DNA from: Calycina herbarum
Lineage: Eukaryota; Ascomycota; Leotiomycetes; Helotiales; Pezizellaceae
Reading direction: 5' to 3'
DNA length: 64,000 nt
Assembly: GCA_001414485.1 (NCBI GenBank)
Contig: LLEY01000101.1
Span: 166,097-230,096 of the forward strand
Positions 1 to 13,026 of the stretch are shown here, in pieces. A program made the translations under genes and the position numbers. The notes under the pieces are model-generated. The model was not told the DNA's origin and did no database searches. It saw only the letters and a program-made list of their open reading frames with translations. Every line of letters begins with the position of its first letter. Position 1 is the stretch's first letter.

Positions 1-704
1 CCTTCAGACGGGATGCTAACAGATGCGCCATTCGTAACATATCTAGTCATACCAGTGGGTAATTGCTCCAGGATAAACCCCGAAGCGAACGTCTTTGGAC
101 CATTTGGGTATCTTTGATATGTTGCGATTTGGTTTTCTGGTTGTGCTGAGTAGGCAGATGTGTTTTTGTAAAGACCGCCATATGTAATCCAGTCGTAATC
201 ATTGGCAAACATAGCTCCATCATAATATTGTGGACCGATGTTATTCGCATTCCCACCTCCTGCCGCCTTGGTGAGATTTGTTATAAAGGCAGTGGTGAAA
301 TTGAAATCCCCGGTAGTATTGAATGGTGTGCTGAAGTTCAATTGGTAGACTACTCCAAGTGGATTATCTAGATGTGTGAGGATTTATTTCATTCGTTCAT
401 TCATTCCAATTTGTCAACTTACCATCGCTATTTGGGCCATTAACTGTCCCATCGGCCATACCGGCCATCCACCATATAGCACCTCCATCGATGTAAAGTG
501 TGTCGCGAATTACAGCGGCTAGTACGAAGTCAATACAGAAATATTTGCGAAAGGTTCGCAAAAAAAGGCATTGGACATACCTCTCGGCGAGTCCCAGGAG
601 CATATGATGCTATTGACTTGGCTTGCCTGCCATCCTGCATCCTGTGCAGCAGCTAGTCGCACAAAGAGCCCGGCGGCGACTAACAAAGACTTAGGCCAAA
701 TCAT
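1..704 (-). CDS. Secreted kelch-repeat-like cell-wall protein, N-terminal part (gene runs off the window)
   Basis: Three exons on the minus strand (704-581, 518-423, 367-1) join in frame through GTATGT...AG and GTAAGT...AG introns. The ATG at 704 is followed by a signal peptide (residues 1-20, hydrophobic core LLVAAGLFV, AQ cleavage site). The mature start has a Cys in IICSWDSPRG, then RDTLYIDGG, WWMAGMADG, NPLGVVYQLNFSTPFN and a stretch ending YDWITYGGLY. Aromatic-Gly-Gly strands of this kind, spaced along a secreted protein, are typical of fungal kelch/galactose-oxidase-like beta-propeller wall proteins, many of which end in a Ser/Thr stalk and membrane anchor. The C-terminus lies outside the window, so the anchor cannot be checked. 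N-glycosylation sequons (NFS, NFT, NLT) fit secretion. Role in wall or adhesion is inferred. Confidence 0.75.
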
Positions 705-3700
705 GATATGTGATGAAGAAAGTTGCCGATAGTTCTGTCGAGGGTCGTCGAAGAACGAAGGGTAATTTCGAGGCTCGGCAGGATTGGGAAATGCACTACA
801 ATTGAAAGCCACCCAGACAATGTCGCAAGTTATCCAGTCAGGTTTAGGTTGAAAGCCGCCACTTTGCCACACCCAGATCAACGGTCCGCATTCTATGGCT
901 TTTGGCTACCTTTGTTGCTCCTTCAAAAGGGCTTCAGTAGGGCCGAAAAATGTGGCAGAAGGGTGGTCAGAACTGAAAGACTAGCCGGCATTTGTTCTGA
1001 CTGTGTAGAAGAAAACTGGATTGCGACCTTCCTTCTGGAAATCGATTGATCTGCGGAGCAGAAGAGAGGGAAAGCCAATGAGGGGGTGGCTTTCGCTTGG
1101 AGAAAAGATGAGAGCCAACTCAAATCTAGAGCGGAGTTTGTTGGTGAGTGGCACGGTGTGAGATAGGTGTGAGTGAAAATCGGTTTATCGGACCAATGCT
1201 TGCATGGTACATGCTGTACGAACTAGGATCTAAAGCTATTGACTCTGAATTGGGAAGCGATTATGCTTGCCGAGGTCATCGTAGATGTTTCTCCCTAGCT
1301 CAGAGCTGCAGCAGAGGGGCACCAACGTGCATTATCCTCGCCGTTCTCAGCCTTGCGTAAGAGGGGACATGGACGACGTGGGTCCAACTAGGATATTTTT
1401 GGTCTCTCGCACCAGTATAGACAAGTATGATTTTATTACTAAAATATACGAACAGCGAGTACGTACGGGCCGGGGAAAACATCAACAATAAGAGGGAATT
1501 GAAATAAAATCATTCAAAATGGCTTTTGGAATACGAAGACATGTCGCGTTGTCCAACCGTCAGACTTCTGACATGGAGGTATGTTGGCTAATCAGAAAAC
1601 CAATACCACCATCATAACCGAGTGGTTGGCAACGAAAAACCAAGATCGGCATCGGGTTCCTGGACCTGGTGATTGACTCAGATTGGTGTATCTCAAAAGA
1701 TGGCTACCACTTACTTTGCACTTTGGAGCTGTTTAAGGGCGGGATGTTGGGCTGGCAGCTGGTGTAAAAGTACAAGATCAAGCGCAATGGGCTGGAAGCG
1801 CTCATTGTGGATAAACTCCACCGGAATGGTCGTCTGCTGATATTGCTTACATGTGCGTAGGGTGGGATCACCGTTTATCCTTCCAATGTGGCAGCGGGGT
1901 ACGGAAAATCTTCGAGGTTCCAAGAAGCTAAAATCTATATATTGTCGGTGACGGGAATGACTATTTCGTGGTCAAATGCCCCGTTTGCGGCTCTCTCGGG
2001 CAAGAGCCTGCATTTGGAGATCATGTCAGCACTTGCTATCAATGGGACGAATTTTCCGGCGGCGTTGAAGAATTTGCGAGCTTTCGCGTAAATGAGCAAT
2101 GATTGATTGATGACTGAGAGCTATTTTTCCCGCACATTTTTGGCGTTGGAGGTTGGGGCGGCTGGAAATGAAAAATGGAGTGGAGAGTTCGTGGGGGTGC
2201 TGGACAAGTTGATCGGCGACGAGCCATGAAAGCTGAGCGCTGAGAAGTTGTGTTTGTGATACTGAGATATTGAGCAATGTGATTGTGGAGGTTTGAGAAG
2301 AAGAAAAGCCAATGTATGGAAAGTTCCGAATAACAGAAGCCGAGCTGAGTGCTGGGCTTGAGGTTTCTCAAAAGGCGCACCAGTTGGACTCGAGACGTCG
2401 ACTCAAGAAGCAGCCACCAGAGCCTCGCTGCTCAAGACTCAAGCAGCTCCGGGCGAGAGTGAGACTGCCACTGTCACTGTCATCTGTCAAAGTAGCAGTA
2501 GCTTCGTTGTCGTAAAGAGAGGTACCTGTCAGCCAACTTCTTGTGCACTGGTACCTCCGCAACTCCCCTCCCCGTCTGTCAGCGTGTACGACGAGCGAGA
2601 GCTCACGACTCGTAATGCGGCGTAGCTTGAGATATTGTGTGAAGAAATCTGGAAGGATTTGCAGACAGACGTTGTGATCGAGAGTTGAGACCCAGGGGAT
2701 CGATTCTTGAAGAAGAAACGTTGTCCCGCTCGGTCGCGCAAAAGCTTGGGGAACGCACGCCCGCCCGGCCACCGACTTCTCCGGAACAGGTCGCTACAAC
2801 TAGTCGAGACCCGTGCTAGCCTCTCCTGCCTAGCGAATCATCGTATGACAACACCGCTTCTTCCCAACCACCTCGCTTCTCCTTGAATTCTTCCACAACA
2901 TCACCACCGCATCCTATATTTGGCGTTTTTTTACAATGAAAACCCTCACCCACTCTCGCCCACACGTCACCCAATGAGCCATTGTTTTGCTTGCAGCGAT
3001 TCTAGACCCCCATCGAGGTCTTTGCCACTCTTTACCCCCTGTTGGGTCCTGCATCAGGTCACATCAATCGTCTTTCCGTGATCCAGGAACATCTTCCAAA
3101 TCAGAGCCAGGAAAAACGACGATTCGCACGCGGCTGTGGAGCCCGGTAAAGAGAAATGTAACCTGCCTTACATCCGCTCTCTGGGGGACTTCCGTTCAGA
3201 TTATATTTTCATTATAAATCTTGTTCCTTGCGTTGAGCTTTCTTTGCCGATTGGGGTGGGAGAGCGCGAGATGCTCGCAAAGAAGCCTAATCCAACCCCT
3301 GGTCTACCCCACTGGTCCAGCCCATCTTCTTATCTGATAGGCGGGCAAGTTGTCCGAGGAGACAAGAGATCGACGAGGACGAGGCTGCGGGGCACAGCAG
3401 ACATGCTTACCTACCCCTTGCTACATTCCCTTCTCTGCGCATTTCACCCGCCCTTTGCGTCTGCTGCTCACTTGCTTTTGCAGAAAATGCAGTACAACAT
3501 GGTTTTAAGCATCGTGTAACAAGAAGTTCAAATATTGTTTCTAGAAAGAGTCAATTCACATGTCCGCCTAATGAAATCTCTCAGTGGAGGCGTCTGACAT
3601 TCTTATCACATCGTGGCTTTCTAACGTACGGGCATCCGTCCTCCTTGGTTGGTTCCTCTGGTCCCCTCTTTTCAGCCCTGCTGTTCCCGACGACTCACGG

Positions 3701-4469
3701 CTCGGTGGGTGTGTAAAATGTTGAAGAGGCTCACTCAATTCCGCCGGCGGGCAAACTGAACTTCAAGGACACCCCTCGTATATACTGGTTTCCGAGGGGG
3801 AGGTTACTCAGTCTGCCTGCCTGGCGCTGTGGCGCCTCACCCAATGTCCAGATCACACCATGCGGGGCTTCAGTCGATCCTGGTTGATCGTGTTCTACAA
3901 TGCATCTTGGTTTCTTTGACCCTGCGGGTGTGCCGTGGACTACCTCTTTGTCATTGGTGCTGCGCCGGTCAGTCTCCGGCTTTCGATGACAACGTCTGCT
4001 CTTTTGGGCATGTCTTTCGGGTCTCTTGCTGCCCGTTCTCCCCCCCCGGAGACCCAGTAACCCTTCATTCGACGGGGGGCCCATAGCTGTTTTCTTCTTT
4101 CGTACACTCCTGCAATTGACAGCCCATGAAATTCCCCGTCGTGGCCCTCACCCATATGTCCCTGCACTTAGTACCATCTCGTGGCAGCATCGGTGCCCTC
4201 TCGGCTTGGTTGCTATGCGATGGGGGAAGAAGCCTCCTCCCTAGATAATATCGTTGTTCATTGGTCACCCCCGGAGCTCGTGTGGACCTTCCATACCTTC
4301 AGCCTTGGGACAACAGACCCACCAGCTGTAGAAAAGGCACACCATCTGCAAAAACCTGCAGTTGATTCTCCTTCCTGTCCAAGTCACACTTTACCACGCT
4401 CGCTCACAGAATACAGCGGGCTTGCTGTTCTGAATACTATCGTTTGGCAGTCCGATATCACACGCTGCA
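705..4469. other. Long intergenic region between two divergent wall-protein genes
   Basis: No spliceable coding sequence convinced me here. The open frames have no domain-like composition and overlap one another on both strands. The stretch separates the start codons of the kelch-like gene (minus) and the GPI-anchored glycoprotein gene (plus), so it must hold both promoters. Pyrimidine-rich tracts occur around 2820-2900 and 3540-3700. It may carry an untranslated transcript, but nothing in the sequence proves one. Confidence 0.5.
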
Positions 4470-7400
4470 ATGATCTCAAGTTGGAAAACTCTGGTGGTGG
4501 GCAGTCTTTTGGGAGTTGCCCATGGTACTTATCTCAATACAACAAGTTCGAGTTCGACTTCGACATCTTGCGGTGCCTCAACGACAACGGTGACAGTTGG
4601 GGGAGGATACCCAACACCCTGTAATCCAGTAACAATAACGCCCTCGGCATCAACAGTTACGATTTCAGCTTCAGCAGTCACAGTTATCAAGCAATGTGGA
4701 GAATATGGAGCACCAGCTTGCTCTACGGTCATTAAGCAGTGCGGATCAGGATATGGATCGCCGCCTTGTTCTACAGTAACAGTCCCGGCATCCGCGTCAA
4801 CAGTAACCGTAATTTCTACTCAAATTGTGGTTTCGACGCAAGCAGGAACTGGGTAAGTCTAAATTCTCCAACTTTTGTGTGGCTAGCTAACATATTTCAG
4901 CACTACCAAGACCGACATTGCCACGGCCACGACTACGAACGAAAAGACGTAAGTTTGAAAGCCTTATTCTTGCGGAATTGGATAAGTTGGAAAAGCAATT
5001 GGCTAACATTTCGTCCCAGAACAACCAAAGAGGTCTTGACCACTACTACAAGTCTGATTACTACGGTACATTCATCTGAGCACCATTTTACGGCTTCTTA
5101 CTAATCATTGAATAGTCAATTCCTTACACAGTGACCATCACAAACTCGTTCGGGTATGTTCTCAATGTATCATGGTTGAGAAAAATGGCTAATATTTCAC
5201 AGGTACCCAGTCACGACCGTTCAATGGAGCACGATTACGACAACTACAACTTGTATTGAAACTGTAAGGTTCTTGTCATTCAATAGCAGATTCATTGAAG
5301 TCTAACATCCAATAGGTTCCAACTACAGTTCCAACAACTGTACCGACCACCGTTATTAGCATTTCTATAAAGGACAACACGTTGACAACCACGGACCTGA
5401 AGACGACAACCGATTACAAGACAAGCTCGGTAAGTTGGAATTGGCAGAAAATATCGACCCCTTCCGGATGCCGGGAAAGAATACGAGCCTAAGCTGACAT
5501 GACATAACCTCAGTACACGACGACCAGGAATATTACGTACACAACGGTAAGAAAGTTCCTCCCCCCCTGAACAAAACCACATGCTAATTTGTCCAAAGTC
5601 TTACCCGTATACCGTGACATCCGATCATACTATCTGGACAACTTCGCTTGTGACCACCGTAAGAATGAACTTCCTCAAGTCAATGCCAATTTTAAGGCTA
5701 AAAACTCTAGGTTTCAACGTATGTGACAACGGCTACGACTACCAAACCTGTAAGTTTTTCTTCATTCTCTCGTCTGATTTCCTTCCGCATTAATGGTTGG
5801 GGAGCGAAAGTTCTCGCTTAAACCCGAAAAACCCATTCAGCCACTGGGGCTCAAGTATAGACTTTGCCTCAATTTTAAGCCGATCGTGCGGAAAGAATTA
5901 GACCAATTGAGAAGTAGCTTCTTAAATTGCTTGATTCCTTTTTTTGATTGGGTATACTATAAAATAAAGTTGGGCATCTTTCAAGTCGATTAGACTTGAG
6001 ATGTTATCAACTGCTTTGAAAAATGCAACAATTACTCACATTATCTCTAGACTACCGTTCGAACTACTGTTCCGACGACAATTCCGAGTACAGTCACCAA
6101 GATTTCCACCACGGACCGCTACTTTACCTCGACGTACATCACAACGTTCCTGTCAAGTTATCCGGTTTATACGACAATTGATCACTCAACCACTTTGACC
6201 AAGTATAACACCACCACGGCAACGAGTACGATCACTACTACTAAGCCAGTAAGTTTCTGTTTCATCTTTTGTTTTAGTGCAATTGATTTGGGCCGAGAAT
6301 TCTCGCTTAACCCGGAAGAAAGAATTCCATTTGCCAAAACCCCAAGGTTGTCTAATCGTGCGAAAAGAATTAGGTAACTCAAGGAGTAGCTTCTTGAATT
6401 ACTTAATATCTCTTTTCCATTAAATATGCTTTAATTTAGAGCTAGATATCCTTCGTCAACTAGACTTGAGATGTTTTCTACTGTTTTGAAAGTCACAAAC
6501 TTTGCTTAACAATTACTTACATTGTCGCTAGACTACTATTCGGACTACTATTCCTACCACGTATACTTCCATCTCAACGTACACCTACACAACCCGATAT
6601 CCGGTTTTGACTACTGTTGATCACTCGACGACGATTACGAAATATTCTACGATTATTTCTACGAGTCTTTCAACGCTTACACGAACTGCAACGACGACCG
6701 TACCAACGACAACTACTCGAGTCTCGACATTCGTCTATACTACTCGTATCCCCGTTTTGACTACAGTGCATGACTCAACGACAATTACTTCGTATTCCAC
6801 TCGAACCACGACTAGTCTGTCAACAATCACGCAAACCGCGACGTCCACGACGAGGATCCCAACGACTGTTGTTTCTTGGGCGACCACGACTTTTGTTACA
6901 ACTACGTCCATTCCGTTCACAAGAACTCTCACAGATACGATACGGACCACCGAGTACTCTGTGAGCACGTATACAACAGTCTCTTCGTATTTGACAACAG
7001 CAACCTCGTATATTACAAGACCAACCACGTATGCAATCTTTTTCCTTCATCAATCTTATCCCAAGTCTTCTGGGCTCCTTTTCCGATCCCCTCTCACGAT
7101 GGACACCAAAAGTGGCAGTAAATAAATAACCCGCTATTCCAACTTTCTGGGAGAATCGAAACTATCAGCCTAGATAGTCTAGGACAATTCAAATTGATTG
7201 TTCTAATTATCTAGGTTACTTCTTAATTGTCCTAAGTTTAGGACAACCTACTTGATTTACCCGAGGAATTGAGAAAAGCGAGGGCCAGGTATGCGGGTGC
7301 GAACCTGAAGTATTTACTGCTACTCTTAATGTACATTGCGAGCCTCTATTCTGAAAGCCGCTGAGAAAAACTTGCATTTCTCGGATCTACTTGAACGATT

Positions 7401-9531
7401 CATTTTGCAAATCTGGACAAGAAAATATACTAATTTTTCGCAGTGTTATTTCCACGGCAACAAGTCTCACAACTTTCACTCTTCCAGTAACGGTGACCAC
7501 TTCGATCTCTGGGTCTTTGACAACGATAACTACGCCCACGACTGTGGTATCAACGTATGCATCCTTTTTACTTTCCCCCTCTCTTTAAAGCTCTCTCTAG
7601 ACTCGTTCTCCGAGCCCCTATTTTCGAAGCCGCTTAGAAAGAAGAAATTCTTCGGCTCTACTTGGCTCAATCCTTTTGAAAATCTGAACAAGAAAAGTAT
7701 GCTGATTCTTCGCAGTGTTACCTCGACCTCGACTTCGGTTTCGACTTTCACAAGTTTGACGACTTTCACTCAGCCAGCTTCTACCGTTACCACGTCTATC
7801 TCGGGTTCCTTGACTACAATTACTCAGCCAGCCTCCACCGTGATTTCTACGGTTACTTTTACGTCTGTCTCTGTTCAACCGGCTTCAACCATCATCTCGA
7901 CTCTACCAGGCGTCGTCATGACGCTCACGCAAGCTGGAACAACGATAATTTCTACTGCTCCAGGAATCCCAACAACAATCACTCTGCCAGGTACAACGCT
8001 TCTTGGACCTTTGACAACGATTACCGCTCCTGGCCAGACAATCACAGGTCCTGGCACAACAATCATTGGCCCTGGAACTACAATTATCGGTCCTGGTACT
8101 ACAGTAATTGGCCCCGGAAACACAATCACCCAGCCAGGCTCAACGATCACAATTCCAGCTTCAACAATCACGAGTACCTTCACTACAAGCCTGCCGGGCA
8201 GTACAGCAACTATAACCCAAGCTGGTTCAACAATAATTTCAGTCCAGCCGGGTGTTACTAACGTCATCACTTCAATAATCACTTTGCCGGCAATTACAAG
8301 AACCGTTTTGGGGCAAACTGGGACCGCAACTGCAACAGAAACGAAGACAATTGAAGTTGTCTGCCCTAAGCCCACCAAGGTTGCCACAAACAAGCCTCAA
8401 CATGTTGGAAAGGATGCGCTTTGGGGATGTTCTCCGGGATATGTCTGCTCCCCACCAAAGCCAAACGGATGTACATTATGGGCCGAGCCTCCAGACTATG
8501 ACTATGAGTGTGATGCTCAATACTGTATTCCCAGCCCGTATTTCGAAGATGTGGAATGGCCAACCAATTGCACTGCATACTATCCTCCTACAGACGGATA
8601 TTTCAACCTCAATCCTAATGCATTTGGCCTCGACTACCAGATTTTTGTCACCAAGGTCATCACGGAATTTGTTTACTCTCCCGAAGGAAACAAGGCTCTC
8701 ACCACCTACAACACTGGCGATTATGCCTCAAGAACTGCCCTCGACCATTACCCACCAGCAGCCGCTTTTACTGGAACCATCCAAGCTCGCGAGATCAGAT
8801 TATTGAAACGCGACTCCACAGTAGTCCCAGCAGTCTGCTTTGCCCAATGTAACAATTGTTATGTTGAAGCACAAAAAGTCGGAAAATCGCCAGCACTTTG
8901 CGCTTCAGGATCTGCATTCAACGATGATTACGAATCTTGTCAGGAGTGTGTGGTTGCCAATGGCGATGAAACCAAAGTCACTTTGCAAACATATGTTGTT
9001 CCTCAATTCGCTCCATTCATCGACTTCTGTTCGCTTCAAGCTCCTCAATCTGCTGTTCAAGATACCACTAGCACTGCTATTGTGATCCCAATTCCAGCTA
9101 CTCAGGTTGTTGCAACTTCAACAGCACCAACTCCAACTATTGCTGTTACCGGTCAAGCGCCAGCTGTCTCAAACACCGCTCCAGTGGCCATTTCCGTCCC
9201 ACAATCAAGTACTGCGGCCCCAGCCTCGTCCTCGGCAAGCAGCAGTGTTGGTTCCACACAAGTCTCAGGAAACGCAGGCGTCGCTTCGTCAGCAGTCTCA
9301 GTCCCTACATCTAGCTCAGGATCCGGTTCTGGCTCTGGTTCTGGCTCAGGTTCTGGCGCAGCATCAAGTACTGGATCAGCCTCTCCCCCAAGCAGCACAG
9401 GAACCTCGACTCCATCCGGAACTTCAACCGGTGGACCACTCCAAATTACTGGTGCTTCCTCACACACCGCTCCTTCGATGATACTCCTAGCATCGATCCT
9501 CTTCATTTCAATTCTTTCCCTACTCCTATAA
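4470..9531 (+). CDS. Giant Ser/Thr-rich GPI-anchored cell-wall glycoprotein (13 exons, about 1147 aa)
   Basis: Exons 4470-4852, 4901-4948, 5020-5065, 5116-5153, 5203-5263, 5316-5429, 5514-5546, 5599-5658, 5711-5749, 6051-6248, 6532-7028, 7444-7554 and 7716-9531 all join in frame. The start gives a signal peptide (MISSWKTLVVGSLLGVAHG). Residues about 20-640 are Thr/Ser/Val/Pro arrays, expected to be heavily O-mannosylated. About 640-690 is a heptapeptide array based on PGTTIIG. About 760-985 is a Cys-rich module with CSPGYVCSPPKPNGC and CFAQCNNCY, the only likely folded domain. Then comes a Ser/Gly stalk with (SG)n and a hydrophobic C-terminus (MILLASILFISILSLLL) typical of a GPI signal. The protein probably sits on the plasma membrane or is cross-linked to wall glucan; an adhesin or wall-structural role is inferred. 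Several exons encode only 11-20 residues and flanking introns are paralogous (listed separately). Confidence 0.8.
5750..6531 (+). repeat. Duplicated exon-intron units: introns 9 and 10 of the GPI-protein gene are paralogous
   Basis: Intron 9 (5750-6050) and intron 10 (6249-6531) can be aligned along most of their length. Shared blocks include gttctcgcttaaacc / attctcgcttaaccc, gtagcttctt and the block tagacttgagatgtt, in the same order. The exons that follow each intron also start alike (ACTACCGTTCGAAC and ACTACTATTCGGAC). The unit intron plus exon was therefore copied in tandem. Introns of about 290 bp are long for this genome, where 50 bp is usual. Confidence 0.8.
7029..7715 (+). repeat. 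Second duplicated intron pair (introns 11 and 12) in the GPI-protein gene
   Basis: Both introns open with GTATGCA and close with the same run of blocks: gagcc.ctatt, a purine-rich stretch ending in acaagaaaa, then ttcgcag followed by TGTTA at the exon. Intron 12 (7555-7715) is 161 bp. Intron 11 (7029-7443) is 415 bp because it has an extra insert at about 7100-7325. That insert carries an inverted motif pair (aggacaatt / aattgtcct, about 7180-7235) that could be a small mobile-element scar. Confidence 0.7.
8014..8150 (+). repeat. 21-bp coding minisatellite (heptapeptide array)
   Basis: About six degenerate 21 bp units encode variants of the heptapeptide PGTTIIG inside exon 13 of the GPI-anchored glycoprotein. 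Third-codon positions vary between units (ggtcctggcaca, ggccctggaact, ggtcctggtact) while the peptide stays constant. The array is therefore old enough to have diverged under selection on protein sequence. Confidence 0.75.
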
Positions 9532-11463
9532 CTTCCCTAGGACATGAAGGACACTTTTCGGTAAGGATTTCCAAAAAAAATCAAAAAACTTGACGATTCA
9601 CGATAACCCTATTACACTGCCATTCCCAACGAAAATATTTTGCGTATCATGACGATTTTATACGATTTTTTGAACAGACGAGAGAGAAAAACATGATACC
9701 CACCACAATCCTTTAGAATTTATATACCACACGGCGGCCGGTTATTGCATTTGATTTTGATACGATACCCATTACACTCCTTTTTACGGCCTGGTCTGGT
9801 ATACAATGACACGATAATGATTAGACTAATGTTCTAATTCTACACACTCCTTAATGAATAATTGCATGGGGATGGAAGGGAAGGGCGTTAATGATTGGGA
9901 AATTTATATGCATTGGGACGGGTTTAATGGAAAAATCTGGGGAGGGGGCGTGGTGGAGGTTGAATACCCGAGAGCAAAGTTGAGCAAGAACCTGAGAGGA
10001 GAGAGGGCGGTGGGTGGAGATAATACCAAGGGGAGACGAGAGATACGAGAAAAGGTTCAATTCTGGAGTGGTATATATGTTTATCTTAATTTTCAAGCGG
10101 ATTTTGGTTGAGAGACCTTCATGTCGACCTGACAGGGACATCGAAAAAGTATTTCAAGTGCGAGATGAAATATATTCTTGGCTCTTAACTTGTCTTTTGA
10201 CTTTGGTTTATTGTGAGAAGTCGTTGTGATAGTGTGCCATGACATAGAGCAATGCTTCATCGCATTTCAAAGCCGCATTTGGTAGAAGAGTTCCTCTCAT
10301 CTCTGAGCCACTTGAATACATCCGTTCTTTTCAATTAATTGACGTATTTCCAAACAATCAAATCAATGATACAAGAGGTCTTAGAATAATATTATTCGGT
10401 GGATATTGTTCAGACTGACCCTGCAAGGACTCTCACACGAGAGTTTCGGAACTGAGATAAACTTCATCCTCAGTTGATCTACCATTTGCAAACACTTGAC
10501 GTACCACCCTTTCTTTTCCAGCTTAGTACGTAAATTATCGTTCCTTGCCTTCTTCTGCATCTTTCAGCCCTTATTCGCTTTCATAAGGATTCTAGCAGGA
10601 GGGTACTCAACGTTCATCAGCCAGACCAAGGTGCGCATGACCCAACGAGGGATCAGGGCTGTAAAACTCCAAAGGAATTAAGAATGTTGGTTCTACATAG
10701 TTTTGCACAGTTACACCTCTGCTGGTACTTATTTGCCCCTTAAATTCTGACAAGATTGAACCGCGACCCTCTCCCTCGCGGCGGCCACGACTGATTCCAA
10801 GATATTTCCTAGAGGATAAGGTCAATCCGAGGAGGTGGGACTTATACTCGAAGCTAACCTCTTTTGGGCAGTAGTGTAGCGGGTCTTGATGCTCTCTCGA
10901 TCGTCTTGACAATCTGGGGAGACCTCAACACCCCTATCAACACTTCCACGAGTGCTCCTTCCATTTCGTTTTCATACCTACGACTCACTCAACTCTCGAC
11001 ACTTTCCGCCTCCACAGGTGCGACCTGACACCTCGCTGGTGGCTTCTTCTCTCTCCTCTCCGCGCCGGGGGTGAAATACAGGTTCCCGGAATATACCGTG
11101 TATTTCATATCCAGAAATGATATTTCGGGAAAAACTATATTGAGTGAGCGAACATTTAGTGAAACCGATACAGTAGAACATGTCCACTAATTATCGTTTT
11201 TGTGCCAAGGTCATGTGTTCACGTTCCGGGGAGATAGAAATCCTCCGACGAGTCTTTTCTTCCCAGAGGCCGACCGCTATTTTTGACAGGAGTCAGCCAT
11301 CTGACGTTCCAATCTCATCAAAACCAGAACGGCACATCTACTCTCACAAGGCATTTGCTTGGGATTTTGTTTGCAATATTCATTTATTTTTGGTATTCAT
11401 TTGTAAGTACATGCATCAGAGAACATCCGAGAAATCTAACACCATAAAGCAATCAGTCTTCTA
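9532..11463. other. Non-coding interval downstream of the GPI-protein gene
   Basis: Holds the 3' flank of the GPI-protein gene. A loosely repeated motif of the form gatacccattacactcc recurs near 9605, 9695 and 9765. I found no frame that looks like protein and no splice chain. Confidence 0.45.
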
Positions 11464-12775
11464 AGCCCCAATATTCCCAAGACTCCTGACCAACATTTCT
11501 CTTCTCGATAGGTGTAGTTGACTTCTCCAAACTATCCAACCAAGCTGTCTTGACCTGGCTTCCAAATCCCCACTTCTGTCTTTTTTCCAACTCTCGAAGA
11601 AAACGAAAGTAAAACCAGTCACACTTAATGCCCCTTGATCCTGCCTCCCACACAAAAGGAACCCATTTGAACATGATACTGGATTCATTCTTAGCAAAAA
11701 GAAACGCTAAGCGTTCCATTAGTTTGTGGTTTTTATTCTCGAGATACCGCAAGTACTTTAGGTATTAATGCAGTTGTCTTTCTTATAGCCGTAATTCTGG
11801 GTATAGACTTTGCGATGGCGCCCACGTAGTTTGAAGGAGGAGGGGGCTCTAAGGATGAGCTCTATCTTTCGAATTGACTTTCCGAAATTGATTGTTTTCA
11901 GATTAGAAATAGCTCTCCCCAAGAGCCGACACCCATCGTGTAATGACCATGCTCAAATGGCACGCAATCTTTCCACCGTTCTCCGGAAACGAAGTCCCAA
12001 GAGAGCTTTTGAATGCGCAATTTAGTACTTTTGCCGTTGAGGATATAGTTGTTGAAGAAATTTAGTGCTGCAAGAATAATACGTCAGCACGAGTACAGAT
12101 ATAGACCAGCAAGAACAAGGATAAGTTTAACACACAGTTAGAATTAGGATCCCAAGCCTGATACCGAGTTTGTGCGCGCTCAAAATAAAACCAATTACGA
12201 CTAAAGAAGACTTCATATACCTCGTCGCGAAGCTGTCGACACACTAGGGCTAGGTCGGTAAGACTCGGCTTGAGGATGCTAGGTTTTTCGCAAGTGGGCT
12301 GATTCGGAAAGGACTGACGAGAAGGTATTTAAAAATGAGAACGCGACAGTCGTAATGGATCGTAAGAAGAGAGGCTGGCGCTCGGGTCCCATTCTCTAGG
12401 CTAGCGGATAAGGTCGATGATACTTGAGGAGGGTTGGGTCGAACGGCGGACTCTGCATGCACACAATTAGCATTCAAACTCGAGTCAATTAAAGGAAACC
12501 ATACCTGAAGATGACTCGTTGCTTGTAGGAAGAGAGACGGGCTCGTTGGTTGCAGCTTCTTGCACCGAGGACATGGTCGCCGAAACGGGCTCTAGGGACG
12601 TAGAATATTTGGCACCGCAACTTTCGACTGGGTCGGAGGGATCGATATCGTTGCGTGTAGGAGTCATCGTGGTTGCTTGATATTCACGAGCCAAAATGGT
12701 TTGTTGAGAAGGGCAGCATGATGAAATTAGGTTGTTTCTCGGCGTAAGTGACACACTTGTCACTCTCCTATTCAC
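11464..12775 (-). pseudogene. Decayed F-box/2EXR-like protein gene
   Basis: Coding fragments follow one another on the minus strand but in different frames. A Ser/Thr-rich N-terminus (12775-12505) is followed by a normal-looking intron. Then come LLTIHYDCRVLIFKYLL (12380 region), ILKPSLTDLALVCRQLRDE (about 12280-12225), VYEVFFSRNWFYFE, ALNFFNNYILNGKSTKLRI (about 12060) and a basic C-terminal part ending WEYWGLED. The LALVCRQ...YEVFFSRNWFYF pattern resembles the fungal family in which an F-box-like start is followed by a conserved Cys-Arg helix. A 1 bp loss in an A5C2 run near 12282 breaks the frame, and at least one more shift occurs near 11890. I judge it a pseudogene; a sequencing error could mimic each shift singly. 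Confidence 0.5.
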
Positions 12776-13026
12776 TACTTTTCACCTTTTCTGTGAGCTG
12801 AATTCCAAGTATCGTCTGGTGAGATTGCTCTCGCTTCAAAGACTGTGTGGCTAGTGAACATGAGCAAAATATATACAAAAAAAGAATGTTTGTATCGATT
12901 CGCAAAAAACGTGGAGAGAAAAAGTTCTCAATCGCAGGACAAGTGCGCTTCGCTCATAAGGCGGTACAGATAACTATTCTAGAACTCAGTAGCAAACGAC
13001 GGGATAACATACCTAATAAATTCTGA

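Noticed and set aside
2312..2772. Overlapping open frames on both strands near 2.3-2.8 kb
   Set aside because: No domain-like composition, no splice partners, and they shadow one another.
9851..10229. Open frames downstream of the GPI-protein gene
   Set aside because: Composition follows local base bias; both strands are open; no start context or splice chain.
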